From: Chlorogloeopsis fritschii PCC 6912
GTDB lineage: Bacteria > Cyanobacteriota > Cyanobacteriia > Cyanobacteriales > Nostocaceae
Assembly (NCBI RefSeq): GCF_000317285.1
Contig: NZ_AJLN01000062.1
Location: 1 to 63,665 of the forward strand
Reading direction: 5' to 3'
Length of the DNA stretch: 63,665 nt
A program made the translations under genes and the position numbers. Positions within the stretch are counted from its first letter, which is position 1. Every line of letters starts with the position of its first letter. This document shows, in pieces, positions 1 to 8,369 of the stretch. The notes beneath the pieces are model-generated. The model made no database searches, was not told where the DNA came from, and worked only from the letters and a program-made list of their open reading frames with translations.

Positions 1-35
1 GCATTAGGATAATCAACGTCAAAACAAAAGGTCAT
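1..35 (-). CDS. Possible 5' end of a gene leaving the window
   Basis: An ATG at 35-33 on the minus strand opens a frame that runs out of the window after 11 complete codons (M-T-F-C-F-D-V-D-Y-P-N). A purine-rich AGGAGA lies about 12 bases upstream, a little far for a ribosome site. The frame is too short to identify. If real, it is divergent from the CoaR-type regulator with a gap of about 780 bp. It does not look like the start of a CoaT cobalt ATPase, the usual divergent partner of coaR. Confidence 0.3.
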   Translation of the reverse strand, partial: MTFCFDVDYPN

Positions 36-816
36 AATAATACTTGTCTCCTGAACGAACTGGATGGTCAGTAGGGAGAAAGTCCTGCTAGGAGCTAGTG
101 TAGCCCTAGCTCCCTAGTGGGCTATTGGTGCTTGATACTATGACTCAGACTAAATTTCCTTTGCAATCTTTGGAGTAGAGCTAAGGTTGTTCAAAACTTA
201 CCTCACACACGCTGCTCCAGCTTCTAGAAAAACTTTTTCAAGATTGAACCGGAGAGTTATTTTCAGCTTAAACGATGTTATCTGGTTATATGTGTTTGGT
301 TTAACCCCTCTTTCCAATCTAGACATTGTTGTGATTAGCAGTTAAAAAGTGCTCTAGCAAAGGCTTGCACTCAACTTTGCCAGTGCTGGAATTTAATTTT
401 ATTAAATTAAAAGGATGTCAAAATTAATTATAGCGGTTCTCGTATACATGAAGTACATATGAACGTAGGATAGAGTCTGTAACTAGAAGTCAGAACGTTT
501 ACCTATTTTACGTTCTGTTTTTGGAGTTTCCAGCAAAACCGATTATATTCAATTGAGACTTTCGCTCAAACACAAATGCAACATTTTTTGAGTGCAAAAT
601 AGCGACAACACTTTTTTTCATCACTTGATCATAACTTTTTAAGTGACTTTTGTAAAACCAGCAAATACATAAAAAAATTCAATTTTTGAAGAGAAAAATA
701 TTTTGTTTCATTTGAGTAACTCATTTAGATCAGTTGATTTGTTCAACGAATTCCCAACTAATTTCGATTGAAAAGTTGTTAATAATACAATTGATTAATC
801 TTATAACTTGAGGAAG
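36..816. other. Long AT-rich upstream region of the CoaR-type gene
   Basis: This stretch of about 780 bases has no convincing gene. It is AT-rich, with long A/T runs around 590-810, and presumably holds promoters for the regulator on the right and for any leftward gene. I could not pick a convincing -35/-10 pair or a MerR-type dyad by eye. Confidence 0.4.
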
Positions 817-1959
817 ATGAAAGCTCGTTGCTTAACTATTAAAGAACTAACTGAGGCGGTTGGAGGTGGAATAACACCCCGGATGGTACGTCATTACCAT
901 CAATTAGGATTATTACCTCAACCAATGCGATCGCCTGGCAACTACCGCCTCTACACTCAAACAGATGTAAATCGATTGCAACGGATTGTAGCGCTCAAAC
1001 AACAAGGCTTCCAACTGAACCATATTCGCCACATTCTAGCTGTGGAGCTAGAAGCAGACACAACTATAGAAACGCGATTAATTGCGTCTTTACAGCAGCA
1101 ATATCGAGCAGTTATGCAACAAATGTCCCAACTACGGCAAACTGCTTCTGCACTAGAAAGTTTATTGGGGCGCGATCGCAATTGCCAACTTATACAAGCT
1201 GAAGTACTAGCACAACTCAAGTTACTGGAAGTAGAAACTAAGGTGGGAGTAGGGCAGTTAGAAAAACTCTGGAGTGGCTTGGATGCTAACGTTCACGCTC
1301 ATCCAGAAGATTTTCATGAATCACTACAATATTTACTACCGGATCTGTGTGATCGCCCTGTCATCGAACAAGACTTAATATCAAAGCTGGTGTTGGCTTG
1401 TGGAGATGTGAGTTTAGCGTCTTTTGTCAGGTTGCATCCTGAGGCGATCGCTGCCAGCCGGGAAGCTTTTAAGTCAGGATGTCCAATTATTGCAGACATT
1501 TCTACAGTTGCAGGTGCCTTGGATCAAACACGATTAATTCATCTGGGATGCCGGATTGAAACTTTGATTGACAATCCGCATATCACCACAGCAAAAGAAG
1601 CAGAACTTGCTTTTTGGCAGGAGCGGAAATGGCGAGAAAAATTACAGCAACTCGAAAAAGGTTGCGTGCTGATAGTAGGCTATGCGCCTTCAGTGTTGCT
1701 GGCAATTTGTGAAGCGATCGCCGAGCAGCAAATTCAACCTGCATTGGTAATTGGTATGCCCATTGGCTTTAGTCATGCTCCCGCAGCCAAACGACAGCTG
1801 ATGCAAACAAGTATTGCTTGGATTACAATTGAAGGAACTTTGGGAGGAGGTTTGTTAGCAGCTACAGCCTTGAATGCTCTGGTTGAGTCAGTAATTGATA
1901 AACCTGAGTGCCATTGTTATCTAAGTAAACTTCCTGGACAGCAAAATAAAGCAAAATAG
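817..1959 (+). CDS. coaR: CoaR-type MerR regulator fused to a precorrin-8X methylmutase-like domain
   Basis: Residues 1-75 are a MerR winged helix (TPRMVRHYHQLGLL, NYRLYTQTDVNRL), then a coiled-coil linker. About residues 150-370 resemble CbiC/CobH precorrin isomerase (ACGDVSLASFV, GMPIGFSHAPAAKRQL, EGTLGGGLLAATALNALVE). The C-terminus carries a Cys-His-Cys (ECHCYLS). This is the architecture of cyanobacterial CoaR, the cobalt-responsive activator of the CoaT efflux ATPase. The isomerase histidine (motif near VIHTxGD) appears to be leucine here (KLVLACGD), so the domain probably senses rather than catalyses. No coaT is visible beside it. An in-frame TTG at 808 is possible, but the ATG at 817 with GAGGA just upstream is preferred. 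Confidence 0.88.
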   Translation: MKARCLTIKELTEAVGGGITPRMVRHYHQLGLLPQPMRSPGNYRLYTQTDVNRLQRIVALKQQGFQLNHIRHILAVELEADTTIETRLIASLQQQYRAVMQQMSQLRQTASALESLLGRDRNCQLIQAEVLAQLKLLEVETKVGVGQLEKLWSGLDANVHAHPEDFHESLQYLLPDLCDRPVIEQDLISKLVLACGDVSLASFVRLHPEAIAASREAFKSGCPIIADISTVAGALDQTRLIHLGCRIETLIDNPHITTAKEAELAFWQERKWREKLQQLEKGCVLIVGYAPSVLLAICEAIAEQQIQPALVIGMPIGFSHAPAAKRQLMQTSIAWITIEGTLGGGLLAATALNALVESVIDKPECHCYLSKLPGQQNKAK

Positions 1960-1977
1960 TCTTTTACCTTCTGCCTT

Positions 1978-2637
1978 CTATTTAATTCCTTCAAAAGGCC
2001 CAAGAAAAGTTGGCAAGGGACGAGTAACATGAACTTCCCACAATGCCTTAAGAGTAGATATCACCTCACGCAGATTATAGTACATGATTGTTTGAGGACG
2101 ATAACTTTCCCAGTCTGGTGTTCCGAGAGCGATCGCATCTACACCCAACTGACGGCAAGTGTAAACTGCACGAGGTAAATGAAAGCTCTGAGTAACTAAA
2201 ACTGCTTGTTCAACACCAAAAATTTCTTTAGCGCGATAACAACTTTCATAGGTGCTAAAACCCGCATAATCAAGGGTAACATCTTCAACTGGTACACCTC
2301 GTTCTGTGGCGTAACGCTGCATCACCGTCACTTCATCGTAGTCATCGCTGCTATTGTCACCAGTCATCAATAGTTTTTGCACTCGCCCCAACTTGTAAAG
2401 TTCAACAGCAGCTGTGATGCGATCGCTTAACATTGGTGATGGCGTACCATCTGGGTAAACTCCTGCACCTAAGACAATAGCAACGCGCTGTACCGGAACT
2501 TCTGTTGGGTTTGTGTAGCGATGGCTACTAGTAACTGTCTTGACATAAAAGTTCAGCCCCAGGGTTGTTATGATTGCGCTTAATGGTAGTAACCACAATA
2601 GAAGTCGCCAGTGGAGCAAAAACCATTTAGGTAGCAT
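1978..2637 (-). CDS. SanA/YdcF-like DUF218 membrane protein
   Basis: The 219-residue protein has one N-terminal membrane segment (about residues 5-30) followed by a DUF218 domain. Typical motifs are IVLGAGVYPDGTPSPML, the phosphate-loop-like LLMTGDNSSDDYDE and VLVTQSFHLPRAVYTCR. SanA-like members influence envelope permeability and vancomycin tolerance in enterobacteria, and YdcF binds S-adenosylmethionine; the substrate here is unknown. The gene converges on the CoaR-type gene with an 18-bp gap. Length and motif order look complete. Confidence 0.85.
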   Translation of the reverse strand: MLPKWFLLHWRLLLWLLPLSAIITTLGLNFYVKTVTSSHRYTNPTEVPVQRVAIVLGAGVYPDGTPSPMLSDRITAAVELYKLGRVQKLLMTGDNSSDDYDEVTVMQRYATERGVPVEDVTLDYAGFSTYESCYRAKEIFGVEQAVLVTQSFHLPRAVYTCRQLGVDAIALGTPDWESYRPQTIMYYNLREVISTLKALWEVHVTRPLPTFLGPFEGIK

Positions 2638-2773
2638 ATTTTTGTATTGTTAGGACAATTCTGTTTTAGCAATGGATGTGGTATTGATGGCAATGTTGTG
2701 GTGAAGTTTAATCTTTTTACAAAGTCTGTTATTCAAAATTAGTTTGAATCACATATTGCATCTAGGCTATTGT

Positions 2774-2858
2774 CCGCCAAGAAATAAATTTCTTGGCTAA
2801 AAGCTAAAGTCAGTTTTAACTGACTTGAACTATAAGCCTGGAAATTTATTTCCAGGCG
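2774..2858. repeat. REP-like triple hairpin, copy A
   Basis: Three palindromes follow one another: gccaagaaa/tttcttggc (2775-2796), agtcagtt/aactgact (about 2807-2824) and gcctggaaa/tttccaggc (2836-2857). The linkers AGCTAAAGTC and GACTTgaaCTAT match the elements on both sides of the nearby transposase gene (3121-3174 and 3776-3828). Copy A looks like those two half-elements joined at the central palindrome. Confidence 0.7.
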
Positions 2859-3120
2859 TTTTAGGGGTAAGCTGGAAGATTTGATTTGACAAAAAAGAAG
2901 TGCAAAATAGTAATCTAAATTTTTGATTTAATATTCAGTACATTTCCCATAGTAGTTTTGACAATAAATCTCTATCTTAGTTTATAGATAGATACTAACT
3001 TATCTATAAAATGGTGGAATCAATAAATTTTGCAATCCCGTTATTTTTAAAGCAAGTAAATTTAATTGAAGAGGAAATTAAAGAAAAAGTTTAATATTTA
3101 ATTTAAATCATATTGTCAAT

Positions 3121-3174
3121 ACGCCAGGAACTTTAAGTTCTTGGCTGATAGCTAAAGTCTATTAAAATGGACTA
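3121..3174 (+). repeat. REP-like element, copy B, upstream of the transposase
   Basis: A hairpin gccaggaac/gttcttggc (3123-3145) is followed by TGATAGCTAAAGTC and a second imperfect palindrome (agtctatt/aatggact). It is about 130 bp upstream of the HUH transposase gene, and a related element in reverse orientation follows that gene. AT-rich DNA without genes surrounds it from 2860 to 3300. Confidence 0.7.
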
Positions 3175-3302
3175 GGATGGTTTTCTATGTATGTTGTAGT
3201 CATTCATTTTAAAAGAGCTTTAACTAGAAAATAGATATTGTTAATACCTGATAGATAATATTTACAAAAAGCAAAAATCAATCTTCATTAAATCAAAAAT
3301 TA

Positions 3303-3743
3303 ATGGCACTTTGGCGAGTATACTATCATCTAGTTTGGGCTACAAAAGAACGTTTACCTTTAATAAAACTTGAATTAGAAGATTCTCTTTACCATTATAT
3401 TATCGGTAAAGCCGACAGTAATAGTAGTATTGTTCATGCTATAGGTGGCATGGAAGATCATGTTCATCTAGTGGTTTCTATTCCTCCTCGTATATCTATT
3501 GCTGGTTTTGTCAAAAATATAAAAGGTAGTAGCTCCCATTATATAAATCACACTTTATTCCCTAATTATCATAAATTTGCATGGCAAGAGGGATATGGTG
3601 TATTTTCTTTGGGAAGTAAGCAACTAGATCAAGCGATCGCTTATGTACACAATCAAAAAACACATCACTTACAGCAAACAGCTATTCCATCTTTAGAAAT
3701 CGTGAAACACCAAGATGATGCCCCGTCAGTTTACCAGAAGTAA
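3303..3743 (+). CDS. tnpA: IS200-like / REP-associated tyrosine (HUH) transposase
   Basis: This 146-residue Y1 single-strand transposase carries the HUH pair in GGMEDHVHLVV and a catalytic tyrosine with downstream glutamine (AYVHNQKTHH, YxxxQ). The family nicks single-stranded DNA at hairpins. The frame looks intact. There is no tnpB. Hairpin elements flank the gene as an inverted pair (3121-3174, 3776-3828), as in REP-associated transposase loci (RAYTs) rather than a classic IS200. Which subfamily it belongs to is not settled by eye. Confidence 0.88.
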   Translation: MALWRVYYHLVWATKERLPLIKLELEDSLYHYIIGKADSNSSIVHAIGGMEDHVHLVVSIPPRISIAGFVKNIKGSSSHYINHTLFPNYHKFAWQEGYGVFSLGSKQLDQAIAYVHNQKTHHLQQTAIPSLEIVKHQDDAPSVYQK

Positions 3744-3775
3744 TTCTTATCATTACAACTAATTAAAATAGGATT

Positions 3776-3828
3776 TGTAGTCCGTTTTAACGGACTTCAG
3801 CTATGAGCCAGGGGTTTAAACCTTAGCC
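3776..3828 (-). repeat. REP-like element, copy C, overlapping the 3' end of gatD
   Basis: In reverse orientation to copy B: palindrome agtccgtt/aacggact (3779-3796), linker TTCAGCTATGA, then hairpin gccaggggttt/aaaccttagc (3807-3827). The hairpin covers the gatD stop codon (3816-3818) and its last few codons, so the transposase-associated repeat supplies the C-terminus of that protein. Confidence 0.7.
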
Positions 3829-4637
3829 GCAGCAGGTGTTGCCACACTAACTTTCAATCGCTTAAACATTGCTTCCCGTCCTTGCATTGCCAAGGTATCA
3901 TCTAAAGGTGACAGCGCGATCGCTTGTTGATACTTTAATCGCAATGCAGTTTGAATTAACCAATCTGCTACAAAAGGATTTTTTGGCAACAGCGGCCCGT
4001 GAGAATAGGTAGCAATGGCATTCTGATAAAATACCCCTTCTGTGCCATCTTCACCATTGTTGCCCAAGCCGTAAACCACACGTCCTAGTGCTTCTACTTT
4101 TCCTAATTTAGTACGTCCGCCGTGATTTTCAAATCCAATCAAGTAAGGTGTCGCACCGCCTAGCATTTTTTTCAAATCCTGCACTAGACGAGAAGCTGTC
4201 ACTTCCACAACCAAATTCCCAATACAGCGCCGGACATTTTCCCCTGGATGCACTGATACAATATCCAATATTCCCAAGCCTTGAATGCGTTGTCCAAAGC
4301 CTGGTTCGTAATAGTGCCCTAGTAATTGGGGTGAGCCGCAAGTAAACACGCCAGGAGTACCATTTTCGATTTTCTCCCGCATTGCTTCTGCTTTTGCACC
4401 TTGCAAGTCGCGCATGACGATTTCTTGTTGACGATCTTGTGCGCCACCGCCGACGATTAAATCTACCGAACGTATATCATCTGCTGTCGCATTCCGATCT
4501 AGAGGCAGCACCTTAACATTGTACCCACGCCACAAACAACGGCGTTCTAAGACAATGACATTGCCGCGATCGCCATAGGTACTCATCAGGGTTGGATACA
4601 ACCAACCAATAGTTAATTCAATTTGCTGATTACTCAT
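3816..4637 (-). CDS. gatD: Lipid II isoglutaminyl synthase, glutaminase subunit GatD
   Basis: CobB/CobQ-type glutamine amidotransferase of 273 residues. The N-terminus has WLYPTLMSTYGDRGN, the nucleophile elbow is GVFTCGSPQLLG (Cys) and the catalytic His lies in ATYSHGPLLPKNP. With MurT it amidates the D-Glu of lipid II; GatD supplies ammonia. A GAGG ribosome site precedes the ATG. Unlike the usual tight murT-gatD operon, murT (5380-6720, same strand, upstream) is separated from it by about 740 bp that contain an oppositely oriented small gene. The last codons overlap a REP-like hairpin. Confidence 0.9.
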   Translation of the reverse strand: MSNQQIELTIGWLYPTLMSTYGDRGNVIVLERRCLWRGYNVKVLPLDRNATADDIRSVDLIVGGGAQDRQQEIVMRDLQGAKAEAMREKIENGTPGVFTCGSPQLLGHYYEPGFGQRIQGLGILDIVSVHPGENVRRCIGNLVVEVTASRLVQDLKKMLGGATPYLIGFENHGGRTKLGKVEALGRVVYGLGNNGEDGTEGVFYQNAIATYSHGPLLPKNPFVADWLIQTALRLKYQQAIALSPLDDTLAMQGREAMFKRLKVSVATPAAAKV

Positions 4638-4812
4638 AATTCCTCACTATTCATAAACTTTTCTAAACTAAAATTTCAAATCTGCTCTCGTTTTACATCA
4701 TAAATAAAATAAACCTTATTTTTCTTAACTATTTTCTTTTAAATTTGTAATTAATTATCCATAGTTAAGTTTGATCAAAAATAAAGAAACCCTAATATTA
4801 TAGTTTGTAATT

Positions 4813-4841
4813 TTGACAAAGTATGTCACTATGAGTAAAAC
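4813..4841 (+). promoter_or_regulatory. Possible promoter of the small unknown gene
   Basis: TTGACA at 4813-4818 and TAAAAC at 4836-4841, spaced by 17 bases, lie about 60 bases ahead of the start at 4905. The -35 is perfect; the -10 matches only 4 of 6. Confidence 0.35.
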
Positions 4842-4904
4842 GCTTTCTGTATATCTACAAACTACAGATAGCAGTAGATTGATTTCACGACCAGGGAATT
4901 TCAC

Positions 4905-5306
4905 ATGGATTGTAAAACTGCAACGTTAGTCTACCAAAGTGAGAATCATCTAGAAAAAATTCGGGAGATTTTTCCAGAAGCTTGGGCATTTTTAGAGGAA
5001 GTATCTTGGGCATACGTTCAGAACAAGTCAGATAAATTCGATGCTGCTGTTAAGGAATTAGTTGGTAAAACACCTTTTAAATTTAGAATGGTGCACCGTG
5101 ACGATAGGGATCAACTTACAAAAGACCTTTCTGATTTATTAGGAGATATTACCTCAAGATTACTGCTAGAAAAATATTTTTCCAAATTAGTCGGTCAATC
5201 TGTATTTTTTAGTACAATTTGTTGTAACAGTCATCTCACTTCTGACCACGAATTAACCTTGGAAGAGGTTTTACCATTACAGCGAGCAGCAGTGAAATTG
5301 CAATAA
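4905..5306 (+). CDS. Small protein of unknown function between murT and gatD
   Basis: The 133-residue protein is mixed charged and helical, with no signal peptide, membrane segment or family motif that I recognise. It has two adjacent cysteines (STICCNSHL) near residue 105. Codon use looks like its neighbours and a plausible promoter sits upstream, so I treat it as a real gene. It runs opposite to murT and gatD and separates them. No function is proposed. Confidence 0.6.
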   Translation: MDCKTATLVYQSENHLEKIREIFPEAWAFLEEVSWAYVQNKSDKFDAAVKELVGKTPFKFRMVHRDDRDQLTKDLSDLLGDITSRLLLEKYFSKLVGQSVFFSTICCNSHLTSDHELTLEEVLPLQRAAVKLQ

Positions 5307-5379
5307 GTAATAGCTAATAGTTAATGGTTAATTGTTAATGGTAAAAATAAGATTAGCCATTAGCTATTAGCCATTAGCC
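5307..5379. repeat. Short tandem heptamer-like tract
   Basis: Repeated taatagc/taatggt units on one side face ttagcca/ttagcta units on the other, so the tract can fold back. It is of the short tandemly repeated type common in gaps of heterocystous cyanobacteria, and sits between the convergent ends of the small gene and murT. Confidence 0.6.
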
Positions 5380-6720
5380 CTATCGAATTTTCTTACCTGT
5401 TAGTGCTTCTCGCACATCTAGCATGGCTGTGTAAGTAGGCAAGATATGTAAAGTTTCGTTATCTGGTGTATGTTCTAAGGCGATCGCTAGAGCTTGGCGT
5501 AAATCTTCTTCGACAATCAAATTGAAATTACTCTCGGCAGTCTTTTGGCTGTAATGCAGACGTAGCGCCATATCATAGACGCGATCGCCACTTACTACTA
5601 AAGTTCCTCCCCGTTCAACTAATTTTTCTGTATCTACATCCCAAATCCAGGATACGTCTTCTCCATCTTGAATGCGATCGTTTAATACTAAGAGTGTTGT
5701 TTTGTCGCTGCTTTGGGTAACGACTCTAATTGTTTCATTAGTACCCACAGGATTTTTTGATAATAAAATCCGTACCTGCTTACCGTTAATTTTCAACTCT
5801 TCAGCACGACCAAAAGCTGGTTGGAAGTTTGGTATAGTTTCACGGATAGTAGCTTCATTAATTCCCAATTCTATGGCAGCAGTAGCAGCTGCTAAAGTAT
5901 TGTATTTGTTATACAAGCCAATCAGAATTTGCGGCCATGTGGCACTATTAAGAGTTGGTTCGCTTCTAGTAAAGCCACAACTTGGACAGGTATATTCACC
6001 CATATGAGATAAATAAACACCTTTGTAGTTTAAGGCGTGTCCGCATTTAGGACAGTAGATAGAATCGACAGCATGGGGAATTGCTTCTAGATAGTGTTCT
6101 GGTTCGTTTAAACCAAAAAACGAGACTCGCTGCTGGGATAACTGCTGCCCAAGATGGCAAATTGTCGGATCGTCTGCATTAGCAACGATGATAGTTTCAG
6201 GGGGAAGAGTTGCGATCGCACGTGCCCAGCGCTTGCTGATGGTGTCTACTTCTCCATACCTATCTAGTTGATCGCGAAATAAGTTTAAACAGAGAATGAG
6301 CTTGGGTTGAATTGGTGCCAACACCCTGGGCAGGATATTTTCATCAACTTCTAAAATGGCGTAATCTACATCCAACTTTCCTACAAGGTTGCTACTTTCC
6401 ATTAACGCTGTCATCAAGCCATTTTCTAGATTCGCACCTGTGGCATTGTGAGCAACGCAATAGCCTTGGCGTTCCAATATCTCGCGCAAAAACAGCGATG
6501 TAGTAGTTTTACCATTAGTACCAGCAACGAGAATGATTCCGTTTTTAACTTGCTGACTCAATAATTGCAACAGACGCGGTTCTATGCGACGCGCGAGCGA
6601 ACCAGGTAAAACTGACGCCGCACCCAAACGTAGCGATCGCACCATCAAAGTTACGCTTTTAGCTACTGACACAGCCAAGCCAAGCCGCAGTCTATTTATA
6701 AAATTAAATTTTTTTTCCAC
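5380..6720 (-). CDS. murT: Lipid II isoglutaminyl synthase, Mur-ligase subunit MurT
   Basis: The 446-residue Mur ligase has the P-loop VAGTNGKTTTS, central-domain motif DYAILEVDE and LNLFRDQLDRYGEVD. A four-cysteine zinc ribbon follows (CPKCG, about 30 residues, CPSCG), and the C-terminus is the DUF1727 type. All are diagnostic of MurT. With GatD it uses ATP and glutamine to convert the lipid II D-glutamate to D-isoglutamine. The GTG start at 6720 has AGGA about 7 bases upstream. gatD lies downstream on the same strand but is not contiguous. Confidence 0.9.
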   Translation of the reverse strand: MEKKFNFINRLRLGLAVSVAKSVTLMVRSLRLGAASVLPGSLARRIEPRLLQLLSQQVKNGIILVAGTNGKTTTSLFLREILERQGYCVAHNATGANLENGLMTALMESSNLVGKLDVDYAILEVDENILPRVLAPIQPKLILCLNLFRDQLDRYGEVDTISKRWARAIATLPPETIIVANADDPTICHLGQQLSQQRVSFFGLNEPEHYLEAIPHAVDSIYCPKCGHALNYKGVYLSHMGEYTCPSCGFTRSEPTLNSATWPQILIGLYNKYNTLAAATAAIELGINEATIRETIPNFQPAFGRAEELKINGKQVRILLSKNPVGTNETIRVVTQSSDKTTLLVLNDRIQDGEDVSWIWDVDTEKLVERGGTLVVSGDRVYDMALRLHYSQKTAESNFNLIVEEDLRQALAIALEHTPDNETLHILPTYTAMLDVREALTGKKIR

Positions 6721-7147
6721 ATCCGTATCCTAGTCTTTTGGTGGTTGCTAATTTATAGTTAACAGCTACTAATTTAATTTTGTGAGTTTAGCGAATCCTC
6801 ACTAAAAAAGCCAGTCACCTACTGGCTATCAACAAAGGGAAAATTGAACAGGGGGTAGGGTGTAGAGATAATTTTTCCCCCACACTGTGCGATGTGTAAA
6901 GATGCACTCGTTAATGAACTACTGAGAAACGAATACCTAAAACACTGGTTGCGATCGTCTTGTGAACGGATGTGCCATATAAATTAACAAGTGCGTGCAA
7001 CAAAACCGCTGCGATCGCTTGCTACACTACTGAGTTAATTCCACTAAAGTAAAACTGAAATATAAAAGATAAGAAAAGTCAAGTTCAGGCTAATGCATCT
7101 AATTTTTACCTATATATGGTCAAATAAATATGATTAAAGGAGCGTTT
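6721..7147. other. Intergenic region between divergent murT and the binding-protein gene
   Basis: It holds two HIP1-like GCGATC sites and AT-rich DNA near 7040-7130 that should contain the rightward promoter. I see no gene or RNA. A GGAG at 7138-7141 fits a ribosome site for the ATG at 7148. Confidence 0.4.
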
Positions 7148-8362
7148 ATGAAAAAAATTACTGCTTGCACAACCGCATTATTAGCTGCTTACGCTGTATT
7201 GCTATCAGCCTGTGGAGGTACTAATAGTAATACTAATACCAACACATCAACAAGCCAAGGTGTATCTGGCTCGATTCCCATCGGTATTGCCGTCGCACAG
7301 ACTAGCAATGTAGCATTACTTGGTCAAGAACAAGTGAGTGGGGTAAAAATTGCTGAGAAATATTTCAACGCTCAAGGTGGTGTTAACGGTACACCGATTA
7401 AATTAGTGTTCCAAGATGCAGGTGGTGACGAAAACAGTGCCATTAATGCTTTTCAAACATTGATTAACAAAGATAAGGTTGTGGGAATTGTTGGGCCGAC
7501 CTTATCACAACAAGCCTTTAGTGCCAATCCTATCGCCGATCGCGCTAAAGTACCAGTAGTTGGCCCCTCAAATACAGCTAATGGCGTTCCAGAAATTGGA
7601 GATTATGTTGCGCGTGTATCTGCACCCATTTCTGTGGTTGCTCCCAATGCTGTTAAGGCAGCGCTTAAACAGAACCCAAGCATTAAGAAAGTTGCGGTTT
7701 TCTATGCCCAAAATGATGCATACAGTAAATCTGAAACAGAGATTTTTCAGAAAACAGTTAAAGATTCAGGGCTGGATTTAGTCACAGTACAAAAGTTTCA
7801 AACTACGGATACAGATTTTCAAGCTCAAGCCACCAATGCATTAAATTTAAAACCAGATTTAGTGATTATTTCCGGTTTAGCTGCTGATGGTGGAAATTTA
7901 GTGCGGCAATTGCGAGAATTAGGTTATAAAGGCATAATTATTGGTGGTAATGGCTTGAATACTTCCAATGTCTTCAAAGTTTGTAAGAATTTTTGTGATG
8001 GCGTGATGATTGCCCAAGCCTATAGCCCCGAACAACCTGGGGAAATTAATAAAGCATTTCGCCAAGCTTATCTACAGCAATATAAAACAGAACCACCACA
8101 ATTTAGTGCCCAAGCTTTTACAGCGGTGCAGGTGTATGTAGATGCTTTAAAATCTTTAGATAAAAAGACCAAAATTAGCACTATTCCTCTCAATCAAGTG
8201 CGCACAGAGTTAAACAAAGAGTTATTAGCAGGAAAATATAATACTCCCTTAGGTGAAATTGCATTTACACCAAAAGGTGAGGTGATTCAAAAAGAGTTTT
8301 ATATTGCCCAAATTAAAATGCAGCAGAATGGCAATGATGGCAAATTTGCATATTTAAAATAG
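7148..8362 (+). CDS. Branched-chain/neutral amino-acid ABC transporter binding lipoprotein
   Basis: Type I periplasmic binding protein of the LivJ/NatB kind. From the ATG at 7148 (preferred over 7130 because of GGAG at 7138) there is a lipoprotein signal with lipobox LLSAC and cysteine at residue 22, then a Ser/Thr/Asn linker and the ligand-binding fold (IPIGIAVAQTSNVALLGQE, GIVGPTLSQQA, VAVFYAQNDAYSK). About 404 residues, normal for the family. The permease gene follows after 7 bp, so they are one operon. The exact substrate cannot be read from the sequence. Confidence 0.9.
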   Translation: MKKITACTTALLAAYAVLLSACGGTNSNTNTNTSTSQGVSGSIPIGIAVAQTSNVALLGQEQVSGVKIAEKYFNAQGGVNGTPIKLVFQDAGGDENSAINAFQTLINKDKVVGIVGPTLSQQAFSANPIADRAKVPVVGPSNTANGVPEIGDYVARVSAPISVVAPNAVKAALKQNPSIKKVAVFYAQNDAYSKSETEIFQKTVKDSGLDLVTVQKFQTTDTDFQAQATNALNLKPDLVIISGLAADGGNLVRQLRELGYKGIIIGGNGLNTSNVFKVCKNFCDGVMIAQAYSPEQPGEINKAFRQAYLQQYKTEPPQFSAQAFTAVQVYVDALKSLDKKTKISTIPLNQVRTELNKELLAGKYNTPLGEIAFTPKGEVIQKEFYIAQIKMQQNGNDGKFAYLK

Positions 8363-8369
8363 TTGCAAT

